Assembly (NCBI RefSeq): GCF_024172185.1
Contig: NZ_JAMZEC010000001.1
Coordinates: forward strand, 3,658,001 to 3,722,000
Reading direction: 5' to 3'
From: Nonomuraea roseoviolacea subsp. carminata
GTDB lineage: Bacteria > Actinomycetota > Actinomycetes > Streptosporangiales > Streptosporangiaceae
DNA length: 64,000 bases
The translations under genes were made by a program, and so were the position numbers. Under the pieces are notes generated by a model. It worked only from the letters and a program-made list of their open reading frames with translations, was not told the DNA's origin and made no database searches. This document shows positions 24,899-33,612 of the stretch, one piece after another; the stretch's first letter is position 1, and each line of letters opens with the position of its first letter.

Positions 24899-26587
24899 AT
24901 GCCAACGCGTACCTCCGGTGACGGCTCGGCCTCCGGTGACGGCTCGGGCGGCGTGCGGGACAGGTGCGAGCGCGCGGCCCGCCGCCTGCTCGGCCTGGAC
25001 GAGCTGCGGCCCGGCCAGCTCGACGCCATGACGTCGCTGGCCGAGGGCCGCGACACGCTGGTCGTGATGCCCACCGGCAGCGGCAAGTCGGCCGTCTACC
25101 AGGTGCCCGCGCTGGTGCTGCCCGGCCCGACCCTGATCGTGTCGCCGCTGATCGCCCTCCAGCGCGACCAGGTGGAGGCGCTGCGCCGGCAACGGCACGA
25201 CGAGAAGGCGACCAGCGTGGACGCGAGCACGCCGGCGGGCCGGCGGGCGGCCACGTTCGAGGCGCTGCGCGCGGGCGAGACGGAGTTCCTGTTCTGCGCG
25301 CCCGAGCAGCTCGCCCGCCCCGACGTGGTGCGCGAGCTGGCCGAGGCGGGCATCTCGCTCATGGTCGTCGACGAGGCCCACTGCGTGTCGGCCTGGGGGC
25401 ACGACTTCCGCCCCGACTACCTGCGGCTCGGCGCGGCGGCCGAGGCGATCGGCCGGCCGGTGATCGCGGCGCTCACCGCCACGGCCGCCCCTCCGGTACG
25501 CGAGGAGATCGTCGAACGGCTCGGCATGCGCGACCCGCTGCAGATCGTGCGCGGGTTCGACCGTCCCAACATCACGCTGTCGGTGCGCCGGGAGCTGTCC
25601 GACCCCGCCGACGCGCTCGTCGCGGCGGTCCTGGAGCAGCCGTCGCCGGGCATCGTCTACACGGCGACGCGGCGGCGGACCACCGAACTGGCCGGGCGGC
25701 TGGCGGAGGCGGGGTTGCGCGCCGAGGCGTACCACGCGGGGCTGCGGCGGGCCGAGCGCGACGCGGCGCACGGCAGGTTCATGGCGGGCGAGCTGGACGT
25801 CGTGGTCGCGACGAGCGCGTTCGGGATGGGGATCGACAAGCCGGACGTCCGGTACGTCTTCCACAGCGAGATCCCCGGCTCGCTGGACGCCTACTACCAG
25901 GAGATCGGCCGCGCGGGCAGGGACGGCGACCCGGCCGAGGCGCTGCTGTTCTACCGGCCCGAGGACCTGGCGCTCCAGCGGTTCTTCACCGGCGCCCTGC
26001 CCGACGCCGAGACCCTGGAACAGGTGGCCCGGGCGGTCGCGGACGCCGGGGGCGGGAAGGGGAAGGGCGGCGTCGAGCGGAAGGTGCTGTGCGAGCGCGT
26101 CGGGTTGTCGGCGCGGCGCCTGACCACGCTGCTAGACCTGCTGCAACGCAGCGGAGCCGTGTGCCTGGAGGCACGCCGCGTCACGCCGGTCGCCGGCGGC
26201 CCCGGCCCGGCCGAGGCCGCGGCGCGGGCGCGGGAGCTGGCCGAGCGGCACCGCGAGATCGAGCGCACCCGGCACGAGATGATGCGCCGCTACGCCGAGA
26301 CCCTCGACTGCCGGCGGCGGTTCCTGCTCGCGTACTTCGGCGAGGACCTCGGGGAGCCGTGCGGCCACTGCGACACCTGCCGGGCGGGGACGGCGCGCGA
26401 GCCCGCCCGGGGCGAGGGGCCGTTCCCGGTCCACGCCCAGGTGGAGCACGCGACGTGGGGGCCGGGTGAGGTCATCCGGCGCGACGAGGACCGGCTGACG
26501 GTGCTGTTCGAGGAGGCGGGCTACCGGGAGCTGCTGCTGGAGACCGTCGTGGACCAGCGCATCCTCCGCGAGACCGGGAGCCGGTGA
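24899..26587 (+). CDS. recQ: RecQ-family ATP-dependent DNA helicase
   Basis: 562 aa. Helicase motifs are complete: LVVMPTGSGKSAVYQVPA (I), SPLIALQRDQVEALR (Ia), VVDEAHCVSAWGHDFRPDY (II, DEAH), ALTATAAPPVREEI (III), VVATSAFGMGIDKPDVRYV (V) and QEIGRAGRDGDP (VI). A zinc-binding segment CRRRFLLAYFGEDLGEPCGH with CDTC follows. The C-terminal ~60 residues replace the usual HRDC with a short RecQ-associated beta domain (VEHATWGPGEVIRRDEDRLT). It unwinds DNA 3'-5' during recombination repair. It ends 2 bp before the convergent S9 peptidase stop. Confidence 0.9.
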   Translation: MPTRTSGDGSASGDGSGGVRDRCERAARRLLGLDELRPGQLDAMTSLAEGRDTLVVMPTGSGKSAVYQVPALVLPGPTLIVSPLIALQRDQVEALRRQRHDEKATSVDASTPAGRRAATFEALRAGETEFLFCAPEQLARPDVVRELAEAGISLMVVDEAHCVSAWGHDFRPDYLRLGAAAEAIGRPVIAALTATAAPPVREEIVERLGMRDPLQIVRGFDRPNITLSVRRELSDPADALVAAVLEQPSPGIVYTATRRRTTELAGRLAEAGLRAEAYHAGLRRAERDAAHGRFMAGELDVVVATSAFGMGIDKPDVRYVFHSEIPGSLDAYYQEIGRAGRDGDPAEALLFYRPEDLALQRFFTGALPDAETLEQVARAVADAGGGKGKGGVERKVLCERVGLSARRLTTLLDLLQRSGAVCLEARRVTPVAGGPGPAEAAARARELAERHREIERTRHEMMRRYAETLDCRRRFLLAYFGEDLGEPCGHCDTCRAGTAREPARGEGPFPVHAQVEHATWGPGEVIRRDEDRLTVLFEEAGYRELLLETVVDQRILRETGSR

Positions 26588-26589
26588 GA

Positions 26590-28665
26590 TCAGGGCTTGA
26601 GCAGGTGGCGGGTGAGCCAGTCGACGACCCTGCCGACGAAGACCACCCGGTTGGCCGGGCGCCTGATCTCGTGCCCCTCGTCGGGGAACAGCAGTTCCTC
26701 GCACACCACCCCGCGCGCCCGCGCCGCCCGGACCGCCTGCTCGGCCTCGTACACGGGCACGTTCGTGTCGTGGACTCCGTGGACGACGAGCAGCGGGGCC
26801 TCCAGCCGGTCGAAGTGCCGCAGCGGCGACAGCGCGCGCAGCAGGTCGCGGTCCCGCTCCGGGTGCCCGTACTCGCCGACCGCCGCGGCGGCGATCCACG
26901 GCTCGGTACGGGCATAGAAGCTCTCGAAATCCGACATGCCGCACACGTCGATGCCCGTCCGGAAGAGCCGGGGGTGGGTGACCAGGGCGGCCAGGGTCAG
27001 GTAGCCGCCGTACGACCAGCCCATGCACGCGAGCCGGCCCGGGTCGGCGACGCCCAGCCGTACCAGCTCGGTGGCGCAGTCGGCGACGTCCTCGATGGCG
27101 TGGAAGCGCAGCTCGCGGTCGTCGGCCTCGCGGAAGGCCCGGCCGTGGCCGGACGAGCCGCGCACGTTGGGTGCCAGCACGCCGATGCCCGCGGCGAGCA
27201 GGTTGTGGTAGAGCGGGTTGAAGGTCGGCCGCTCCTGGTCCTCGGGGCCGCCGTGCAGGAACACCAGGTACGGCGCGGGCCCCTGGGCGGCCGGGGGCCG
27301 GTAGAGCCAGGCGGTCAGGCCGAGGCCGTCGTGCGCCTCGAACTCGATCAGCTCGGCCCGGGGCGCGTGGGCCAGCTGTCCCAGGCCGGCCACCTCCTCG
27401 TAGCGTCCGGTGGCGAGGTCGCAGAGCAGCACGTGGGAGGGCTGGTCCGGGCTCTCGGCGGCCATGACCGCCGTGGCGCCGTCGAGGCTCATCCGGATCG
27501 AGGTCACGACGTCGGCCGGCAGGGGAGGCAGCGGGGTCACGGCTCCCGTGCCGGTGTCGAGGACTCCCAGGGCGGAGCGGCCGTGCTCGTTCCAGACGAG
27601 GACCGCCCACCGGCCGTCGGGGGTCAGGGCGAACTGGTCGAGCTCGGCGTCGTCCCGCCCGGCCAGAACGACGTACTCGCGCCCGGCCCGCACGGCGTCG
27701 TCCCACCCGACTCCCTGCATGGCGTGCTCCCGCCCGACCGGCATGGCGTGCTCCCGCCCGGCCTGAACGGCGCGCGACCGCGACACCGTCAGGAGGGCCG
27801 GACGGTCGCGGCCCGCGTCCGACAGCAGGTAGGCCGTCTCCCCGTCCGGCGACAGGATGCCGTAGTCGGTCGAGCCGGGCAGGCCGGCCAGCAGCGGCCG
27901 CTCGCCGTCCGCGCCCGGCCCGCGTCCGATCAGCGACATGCGCCTGGCGCCCCGCGGCCCCCGGCGCAGCAGCAGCGTGCCGTGGTCGCGGCTCACGGCC
28001 GCCGGCCGCAGCAGCGCCCCCGCCGCGACGACCTCGCGGCCTCCGGTCGCGGCGTCCACCAGGACGGCCTCCGTCACCCCCTCGGCCGACGTCTCCGCGA
28101 CCAGCAGATCCTCACCCCGCCCCGTCCACCGGACGAACGACGCCGACCCGCCGGGCGGCGCGGCGAGCGGGCGCAGGTCGCCCCCGTCCGGCCGTACCGT
28201 CCACACCTGGGTGTGCTCGCCGCCGCCGGGCGCGACGAGGACGGCGAGCCGCGCGCCGGTCGGCGCCCACGAGACGTCGCAGACCGGCTCCGGACCGGTC
28301 TCGACCGGCCACGCGGACACGCCGCCCAGCAGGTCGGGCTCCGCCCCTGCCCCCGGCGCCTCGAAGCCCGCGCCCGTCAGGCCATGGACCGGGCCGGGCC
28401 GGTGGTCCCTGCCGGTCCCGGCCCTGCCGAACGCGCCGGCTCCGTCGCCGGCCTGTGGGGCGCGCCCGGCCGGAGCCCCCACGTGAGCCGCGGACGCGTG
28501 GTAGCCGGGCAGCGGCTGGATCCACAACCGAGGACACCCGTCACGGTCGCTGACGTACGCCACCGCGTCGCGGTCGGGCGCCGGCGACGGGTTCCAGCAG
28601 GCCCAGGCGTCCAGGCTCGCGGGGGAGGGCAGCGCGGGGAGGGGCAGCGCGGGGAACGGCGCCAT
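26590..28665 (-). CDS. S9-family serine peptidase, coupled to NAGGN-type amidotransferase
   Basis: 691 aa; the ATG at 28665 shares a base with the amidotransferase stop (TGATG). A beta-propeller N-terminal part is followed by a prolyl-oligopeptidase hydrolase with nucleophile CMGWSYGGYLTLAAL, acid VHGVHDTNVPVYEAE and His PDEGHEIRR. In the known N-acetylglutaminylglutamine amide (NAGGN) locus the third gene is an M42 peptidase; here an S9 peptidase takes that position, suggesting that it trims or degrades a small amide product. A 24-bp tandem repeat sits at 27717-27764 within the propeller. It is convergent to recQ. Confidence 0.85.
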   Translation of the reverse strand: MAPFPALPLPALPSPASLDAWACWNPSPAPDRDAVAYVSDRDGCPRLWIQPLPGYHASAAHVGAPAGRAPQAGDGAGAFGRAGTGRDHRPGPVHGLTGAGFEAPGAGAEPDLLGGVSAWPVETGPEPVCDVSWAPTGARLAVLVAPGGGEHTQVWTVRPDGGDLRPLAAPPGGSASFVRWTGRGEDLLVAETSAEGVTEAVLVDAATGGREVVAAGALLRPAAVSRDHGTLLLRRGPRGARRMSLIGRGPGADGERPLLAGLPGSTDYGILSPDGETAYLLSDAGRDRPALLTVSRSRAVQAGREHAMPVGREHAMQGVGWDDAVRAGREYVVLAGRDDAELDQFALTPDGRWAVLVWNEHGRSALGVLDTGTGAVTPLPPLPADVVTSIRMSLDGATAVMAAESPDQPSHVLLCDLATGRYEEVAGLGQLAHAPRAELIEFEAHDGLGLTAWLYRPPAAQGPAPYLVFLHGGPEDQERPTFNPLYHNLLAAGIGVLAPNVRGSSGHGRAFREADDRELRFHAIEDVADCATELVRLGVADPGRLACMGWSYGGYLTLAALVTHPRLFRTGIDVCGMSDFESFYARTEPWIAAAAVGEYGHPERDRDLLRALSPLRHFDRLEAPLLVVHGVHDTNVPVYEAEQAVRAARARGVVCEELLFPDEGHEIRRPANRVVFVGRVVDWLTRHLLKP
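27717..27764 (-). repeat. 24-bp in-frame tandem repeat in the S9 peptidase
   Basis: Two copies of gcatggcgtgctcccgcccg followed by four bases lie side by side and encode VGREHAM-type repeats in a propeller loop. The copies differ at about three positions, pointing to a recent duplication. Confidence 0.75.
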
Positions 28666-30452
28666 CAGACTCCTTGGGCCTGCAACCACAGCTCCAGCAG
28701 CCCGAGCTGCCACAGGGTGTTGACGCCGGTGGTGGCGCGGTCGCGGCCGGGGTCGTCGAGCAGCGCCTTCACGTACTCCGGCCGGAACAGCCCGCGCGAG
28801 CGGGCCGCCCGGGCGGTGAGCGCGTCGCGGACCAGGTCGAGCACGGGCCCGTCGAGGTGGCGCACGGCGGGGACGGGGAAGTAGCCCTTGGGCCGGTCGA
28901 TGATCTCGGCGGGCAGCAGCCGGCGGGCGGCGTCCTTGAGCACGCCCTTGCCGCCGTCGGCGAGCTTGAGGCCGTCGGGGCAGGCCGCGGCCAGTTCGAC
29001 CAGCTCGTGGTCGAGGAACGGGGTGCGGGCCTCCAGGCCGTGGGCCATGGTCATGTTGTCCACGCGCTTGACGGGGTCGTCGATCAGCATGGCGGTGGTC
29101 TCCAGCCGCAGGACGGCGTCCAGCGCGGTGTCGGCGCCCGGCCGGGCGGTGTGGGCGCGCACGTACGCGCCGCTGACGTCGTCGTCGAGCAGGTACTCGG
29201 GGCTCACGATACCGGCCAGCTCCTCGTGCGGCCGGTCGGCGAACGCGGCCAGGTACGCGTCGCCGGCCTGCTCGCGCGGCACACCGGCCAGCGGCTGGAA
29301 CCAGCTGTAGCCGCCGAACACCTCGTCGGCGCCCTGCCCGGACTGCACCACCTTGACGTGCCGCGCCACCTCCCGCGACAGCAGGTGGAAGGCGACGCAG
29401 TCGTGGCTGGCCATCGGCTCGCTCATGGACCGCACGGCCTCCTCCAGCCCGGCCACGAGACGGCTGTCCGGAATGCGGATGCGATGGTGGTCCGTGCCGT
29501 AGCGCCGCGCCATGAGGTCGGAGTAGTGGAACTCGTCGCCGCGCTCGCCGCCCGCCGACTCGAAGCCGATGCTGAACGTGGCCAGCCCCTCCTGCCCCTC
29601 CTCGGCCAGCAGCGCGAGGATCAGGCTGGAGTCCAGGCCGCCCGACAGCAGGACGCCGACCGGCACGTCCGCCACCATCCGGCGGCGCACGGCCGCGCGC
29701 AGCGCCTCCAGCACGGCGTGCCGCCACTCGTCGTCGCCGAGGCCGGCGTGCTCGGGCAGGGCGGAGCGGGTGTAGGCGGGGTCCCAGTAGCGGCGGTCGG
29801 TGCTGGTGCCGTCGGGTTCGACGGTCCGTACGGTGGCGGCGGGCAGCCTGCTGACGCCGTTGAGGATGGTCCGCTCGCCGGGCACCAGGGAGTGGAAGGT
29901 CATGTAGTGGTGCAGGGCGACCCGGTCGATCGTGGTGTCCACGTCGCCGGCCGCCAGCAGCGCGGGCAGGGTGGAGGCGAAGCGCAGCCGGTCGCCGTCG
30001 CCGGACAGGTACATCGGCTTGATGCCGAGCCGGTCGCGGCCCAACGTCAGCCGGCCGGTGTCGCGCTCGGCCACCGCGAAGGCGAACATGCCCTTGAACC
30101 GGTCGACGCACTCGCCGCCCCACCGGTGGAACGCCTTCACCAGCACCTCGGTGTCGGAGGTGGAGAAGAACCGGTAACCGGCGGAGCGCAGCTCCTCGCG
30201 CAGCTCGCGATAGTTGTACAGGCAGCCGTTGAACACCGCGGCGAGACCCAGCTCGCCGTCCACCATGGGCTGCGCCGCCTTGTCGGACAGATCGATGATC
30301 TTCAGGCGCCGGTGTCCCAGGGCGACCGGCCCCATCGACCACAGGCCGGAGCCGTCGGGTCCCCGTTCGCGCATCGCCTCGGTCATCCGGTCCACGGCGC
30401 CCATGTCCGCCGGTTTCCCGTCGAAGCGCATCTCACCGGTCAGGCCGCACAT
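28665..30452 (-). CDS. asparagine synthase-like amidotransferase, NAGGN type
   Basis: 595 aa. The ATG at 30452 exposes Cys2 (MCGLTGEMRFDGKPADMGAV), needed as the glutaminase nucleophile after Met removal; the longer frame would bury it. RGPDGSG and FNGCLYNYRELREEL complete the class II glutaminase. The synthase domain has the PPi-loop LLSGGLDSSLILAL and SGQGADEVFGGYSW. The N-terminus and length match N-acetylglutaminylglutamine amidotransferase (TIGR03104 type), which makes an osmoprotectant dipeptide amide. The usual partner synthase gene is missing; a GCS2 ligase lies 111 bp upstream instead. Substrate assignment is therefore tentative. Confidence 0.85.
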   Translation of the reverse strand: MCGLTGEMRFDGKPADMGAVDRMTEAMRERGPDGSGLWSMGPVALGHRRLKIIDLSDKAAQPMVDGELGLAAVFNGCLYNYRELREELRSAGYRFFSTSDTEVLVKAFHRWGGECVDRFKGMFAFAVAERDTGRLTLGRDRLGIKPMYLSGDGDRLRFASTLPALLAAGDVDTTIDRVALHHYMTFHSLVPGERTILNGVSRLPAATVRTVEPDGTSTDRRYWDPAYTRSALPEHAGLGDDEWRHAVLEALRAAVRRRMVADVPVGVLLSGGLDSSLILALLAEEGQEGLATFSIGFESAGGERGDEFHYSDLMARRYGTDHHRIRIPDSRLVAGLEEAVRSMSEPMASHDCVAFHLLSREVARHVKVVQSGQGADEVFGGYSWFQPLAGVPREQAGDAYLAAFADRPHEELAGIVSPEYLLDDDVSGAYVRAHTARPGADTALDAVLRLETTAMLIDDPVKRVDNMTMAHGLEARTPFLDHELVELAAACPDGLKLADGGKGVLKDAARRLLPAEIIDRPKGYFPVPAVRHLDGPVLDLVRDALTARAARSRGLFRPEYVKALLDDPGRDRATTGVNTLWQLGLLELWLQAQGV

Positions 30453-30563
30453 CCGTCCGTCCACCTTCCGTCATCTCACACCGGTTCTCGGGCATCGCTT
30501 GCCGTGACCGAATGCTCCACGTGGAACCACCCTCTGGGCGGCTGGATACCTCGGGCCGTCGCC

Positions 30564-31700
30564 TCAGGCGGCCGGCCGGTACGACGAGGTGTCGCCGCCC
30601 AGCGGCTCCCACCCGGAGCGCGTCTCCGCGAGGAGCATGTCGACCACGTCGCCCAGCAGCCCGCGCCGGGCGAACGCCGCGCGCTGCCGCGCCGCCGAGC
30701 TGCCCCTGGCCAGCGCCTCGCGGGCCAGCCCCGAGACCAGCTCCCAGTCGCCGGCCTCCTCCAGGTACGGCCGCAGGCCCCCCACCATCCCGGTGACCAC
30801 CTCGGCCGCCGGCCTGGGCACGCCCTCCACCGGGTCGACCAGCTCCCCTTCGAGCCCGGAGCGCGCCGCCTGCCACGTCGCGGCCCGTACGCCCTCCAGC
30901 GACACCTCCACCCCGGGGGAGCGCCGCACCTCCTCCAGGCCGCGGGCGACCAGCGCCCGGAACAGCCCGGCGACCAGCACGATGTCCTCCACGCGCGGGA
31001 TGGAGTCGCAGATCCGCAACTCCACGGTCGGCACGTGGGCCGACGGCCGGATGTCGAAGTAGATCATCCCGGGATCGGTGATCACACCCGACTGGATGAG
31101 GCCGCCGATCATGCGTTCGTAGTCGGCCACGGAGTCGTAGCGGGCCATCGGCCCGGCCGTGGGCCAGCGCTGCCACACCATGGTCCGGTAGCTGCCGTAC
31201 CCGGTGTCGGCCCCGAGCCAGTACGGCGAGCTGGAGCTGAGCGCGAGAAGCGGCGGCGCCCACGGCGACAGCCGGTGCGCGAGGGCGAGCGCCAGCTCGC
31301 GGTCGGTCACCTCGGCGTGGACCTGGGTGCCGCAGATGAGCTGCTCACGCGTGAGGAGCTGGTAGTCGTCGAGCATCTGCTCGTAGCGCGGGTCGGGCGA
31401 CACCTTCATGCGGTCGATGTCGGCCAGCGGCACGCTGCCGGCCGCCACGATGCCGAGCCCCAGGCTCTCGGCCCTGCTCACCACCATGGCCCGCATGCCG
31501 CCGAGGTCGCGGGCCAGGTCCTCCAGGCCGCGGGACGGCTTGCTGTTGGCCTCCAGCGTGGAGCACTGGAGCTCCTTGGTGAAGCAGTCCTCCGGCAGCA
31601 TGTCGAGAAGGATCCCCGCCCGCGGAACCAGGTGCCGGGTCCGCGTGTCGACGACGTGGAACTCCTCCTCGACGCCCAGCGAGATCACAGAGCCGGTCAT
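30564..31700 (-). CDS. carboxylate-amine ligase of the GCS2 / YbdK family
   Basis: 378 aa from the ATG at 31700; GGAGG is 8 bases upstream, whereas the earlier GTG would be too close. SLGVEEEFHVVDTRTRHLVP, then CSTLEANSKPSRGLEDL, and CGTQVHAEVTDRELAL are the ATP/Mg and glutamate-binding motifs of GCS2 ligases. They join glutamate (or another carboxylate) to an amine such as cysteine. The position upstream of an NAGGN-type amidotransferase and an S9 peptidase suggests a three-step route to an unusual amidated dipeptide. The promoter region holds the palindrome aaagcgcttt at 31755-31764. Confidence 0.85.
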   Translation of the reverse strand: MTGSVISLGVEEEFHVVDTRTRHLVPRAGILLDMLPEDCFTKELQCSTLEANSKPSRGLEDLARDLGGMRAMVVSRAESLGLGIVAAGSVPLADIDRMKVSPDPRYEQMLDDYQLLTREQLICGTQVHAEVTDRELALALAHRLSPWAPPLLALSSSSPYWLGADTGYGSYRTMVWQRWPTAGPMARYDSVADYERMIGGLIQSGVITDPGMIYFDIRPSAHVPTVELRICDSIPRVEDIVLVAGLFRALVARGLEEVRRSPGVEVSLEGVRAATWQAARSGLEGELVDPVEGVPRPAAEVVTGMVGGLRPYLEEAGDWELVSGLAREALARGSSAARQRAAFARRGLLGDVVDMLLAETRSGWEPLGGDTSSYRPAA

Positions 31701-31811
31701 GACGACCACCTCCGACCTTCATCAGTTGTCCGCATAGCGGTCACCTGCCCTAAAAAAGCGCTTTAGCACCTCATGGGGCGAATGTGATCTTTCATGCGGT
31801 TCGGCAGCGCC
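31701..31811. promoter_or_regulatory. spacer between GCS2 ligase start and ZIP gene stop
   Basis: 110 bp holding the promoter of the GCS2 ligase (minus strand). The palindrome aaagcgcttt at 31755-31764, inside the AT-rich cctaaaaaagcgctttagc, is the best operator candidate. The SD GGAGG lies at about 31709-31713 on the minus strand. Confidence 0.4.
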
Positions 31812-32567
31812 TCAGCCACCGGCCTTCGACACGGCGAAAGCCAGCAGGAATCCGGCCAGCGTGATGAGCCCGGTCATCAGATGGGCGTTCTCGAACGCCT
31901 CGGGGATCATGGTGTCGGCGACCATGGTCAGGATCGCGCCGCCGGCCAGCGCGATGATGCCCGCCAGCACGGCCGCCGGAGCCCCGCCGAGCAGCGCGTA
32001 CCCCGCCAGCGACGACAGGCCGCTGATCACGGCGATCCCGCTCCACAGCCCGAACACGTACGCCTTCGACCGCCCGGCCGCGCGCATCCCGGCCGCGCTG
32101 GACAGTCCCTCGGGCACGTTGCTGATGAACACCGCCGCCACCGTCACCGCGCTCACCGCGCCCCCGCCGAGCAGGCTCGCGCCGATCACCACCGACTCGG
32201 GCACCCCGTCGAGCACCGCCCCGAGCGCGATCGCCGTGCCCGAGCCGCTCTGCTCCTGCTCGGACGGCTGCTGCCCGCCCGAGCGCTTGCGATGCCGCGC
32301 GCCGCGGCGGGCCAGCAGGATGTTGCAGACGGTGTAGAGGACCGCGCCGGTCACGGCGCCGGCGACCGTGGGCGCCAGCCCCGCCCGCTCGTGCGCCTCG
32401 TCGATCAGCTCGAACGACACCGCGGACATGAGCACCCCGGCGCCGAACGCCATCACCGACGCGATCACCCGCTGCGGCAACCGCACCGCGTACCCGACCA
32501 GCGCGCCGATCACCAGCGCTAACCCCGCCAGCAGACCCCAGCCGCCCGCCTGCAACCACTCCGGCAT
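31812..32567 (-). CDS. ZIP-family metal transporter
   Basis: 251 aa with about seven or eight hydrophobic segments. The ZIP signatures are visible: a short His/Lys/Arg-rich cytoplasmic loop (RRGARHRKRSGGQQPSEQEQ) between the third and fourth helices, then GAVLDGVPESVVIGASLL with the conserved D/E-P-E ligand motif, and VFISNVPEGLSSAAGM with N-x-P-E-G. It should import Zn, Fe or Mn down a gradient. The ATG at 32567 has only a weak SD, so a slightly longer start is possible. It is divergent from a methyltransferase gene. Confidence 0.87.
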   Translation of the reverse strand: MPEWLQAGGWGLLAGLALVIGALVGYAVRLPQRVIASVMAFGAGVLMSAVSFELIDEAHERAGLAPTVAGAVTGAVLYTVCNILLARRGARHRKRSGGQQPSEQEQSGSGTAIALGAVLDGVPESVVIGASLLGGGAVSAVTVAAVFISNVPEGLSSAAGMRAAGRSKAYVFGLWSGIAVISGLSSLAGYALLGGAPAAVLAGIIALAGGAILTMVADTMIPEAFENAHLMTGLITLAGFLLAFAVSKAGG

Positions 32568-32646
32568 GACCAAGCGGTTTCCCGCTCGGCGCCCCTCGCA
32601 AACCCGGCGCCGGTCCGGCCTTGACCTCATGTCGACATGAGGATCC

Positions 32647-33402
32647 ATGCTGAACCGCATGCCGAACACCAGCGAACTCGTCGCCCTCCTCGACGCCGCC
32701 GACACCCTGCCGGGCGCCACCGCCCTGCGCGAGCGCTCGTACGAACTGCTCCGTCTGGCGCCGGGGACCCCGGCGGTGGACGTCGGCTGCGGCACGGGGC
32801 GCGCCGTCGCCGAGCTCCGCGAGCGCGGGGCCGGGCCGATCGGCGTGGACCTCAGCGCCGACATGATCGGCATCGCCCGCGACAGGTGGCCCGGAGCGGA
32901 CTTCCGGGTGGGCGACGCCTACGACCTGCCGCTCGGCGACGGCGAGGTCGCCGCGTACCGGGCGGACAAGGTGTTCCACGAGCTGGGTGACGCGGGGCGG
33001 GCCCTGCGCGAGGCCGTCCGCGTGCTGGCGCCGGGAGGCCGGATCGCGCTCGCCGGCCAGGACTGGGACGCGATCGTCGTCGACTCGGGCCACCCGCTGG
33101 TCACCCGTACGATCGTGCACGCCCGCGCCGACCAGCTCCCGGACCCGCGCGCCGCCCGCCGCTACCGCGACCTGCTCCTGACGGCCGGCTTCACGGAGGT
33201 CCACGTCGAGGTCCACACGGCGGTCCTCACGGACGCGACCCTGCTGCCGATGGTCACGAACCAGGCGCGCGGGGCCCTCGCCGCCGGGGCGATCACCCAG
33301 GACGAGCACGACGCCTGGCTCGCCGACCAGCACGACCGGGCGCGACGTGGACGACTGCTCCTGGCCGTCCCGATGTTCCTCGCCACCGCGACCCGCCCCT
33401 GA
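32647..33402 (+). CDS. class I SAM-dependent methyltransferase
   Basis: 251 aa. Motif I is PAVDVGCGTGRAVAELRERG near residues 42-60, the acidic residue of motif II is in GVDLSADMIGIARDR, and VLAPGGRIALAGQDWD is motif IV-post. This is the UbiE/Methyltransf_11 type. Substrate unknown. An alternative ATG four codons in (NRMPNTSEL) cannot be excluded. The gene is divergent from the ZIP transporter, with an 80-bp gap for both promoters. Confidence 0.82.
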   Translation: MLNRMPNTSELVALLDAADTLPGATALRERSYELLRLAPGTPAVDVGCGTGRAVAELRERGAGPIGVDLSADMIGIARDRWPGADFRVGDAYDLPLGDGEVAAYRADKVFHELGDAGRALREAVRVLAPGGRIALAGQDWDAIVVDSGHPLVTRTIVHARADQLPDPRAARRYRDLLLTAGFTEVHVEVHTAVLTDATLLPMVTNQARGALAAGAITQDEHDAWLADQHDRARRGRLLLAVPMFLATATRP

Positions 33403-33430
33403 CACCCGGCTTCGCAGGCGGTGTCCGGGG

Positions 33431-33544
33431 CTACCGCGGCCACGCGTTGTGGCGGAAGGCGAGGTCCACGAAGTCGGCGACCGCGCCGTCCGCGCACGCC
33501 GCGACCTCGACGTGGACACCGGCGGCTGGAACCCGCGCGGCTGA
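33431..33544 (-). pseudogene. possible 3' remnant of an unidentified gene
   Basis: On the minus strand a short frame with normal GC3 bias ends VADFVDLAFRHNAWPR and a TAG, but no start codon or SD precedes it before it runs into the hairpin at 33566-33594. It looks like the C-terminal tail of a lost protein rather than a full gene. Family not recognised. A chance frame is quite possible. Confidence 0.2.
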
Positions 33545-33565
33545 GCCCGCGCCCGCCTGACGAAG

Positions 33566-33594
33566 GGCCGTGCGGCACCGGCTGCCGCACGGCC
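33566..33594 (-). terminator. hairpin terminator downstream of the ABC permease
   Basis: A perfect 12-bp stem ggccgtgcggca / tgccgcacggcc with a 5-base loop, 19 bp after the permease stop on the minus strand. There is no U-run, as is common in GC-rich actinomycetes. It could act on both strands. Confidence 0.75.
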
Positions 33595-33612
33595 TCAACG
33601 CTCTTCCCAGGA

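Noticed and set aside
28665..30464. Start of the amidotransferase four codons earlier
   Set aside because: The glutaminase needs Cys as residue 2; only the ATG at 30452 provides that.
30513..30528. tgctccacgtggaacc resembles parS
   Set aside because: Only 12 of 16 positions match the consensus and it lies 27 kb from oriC; probably chance or a different regulator site.
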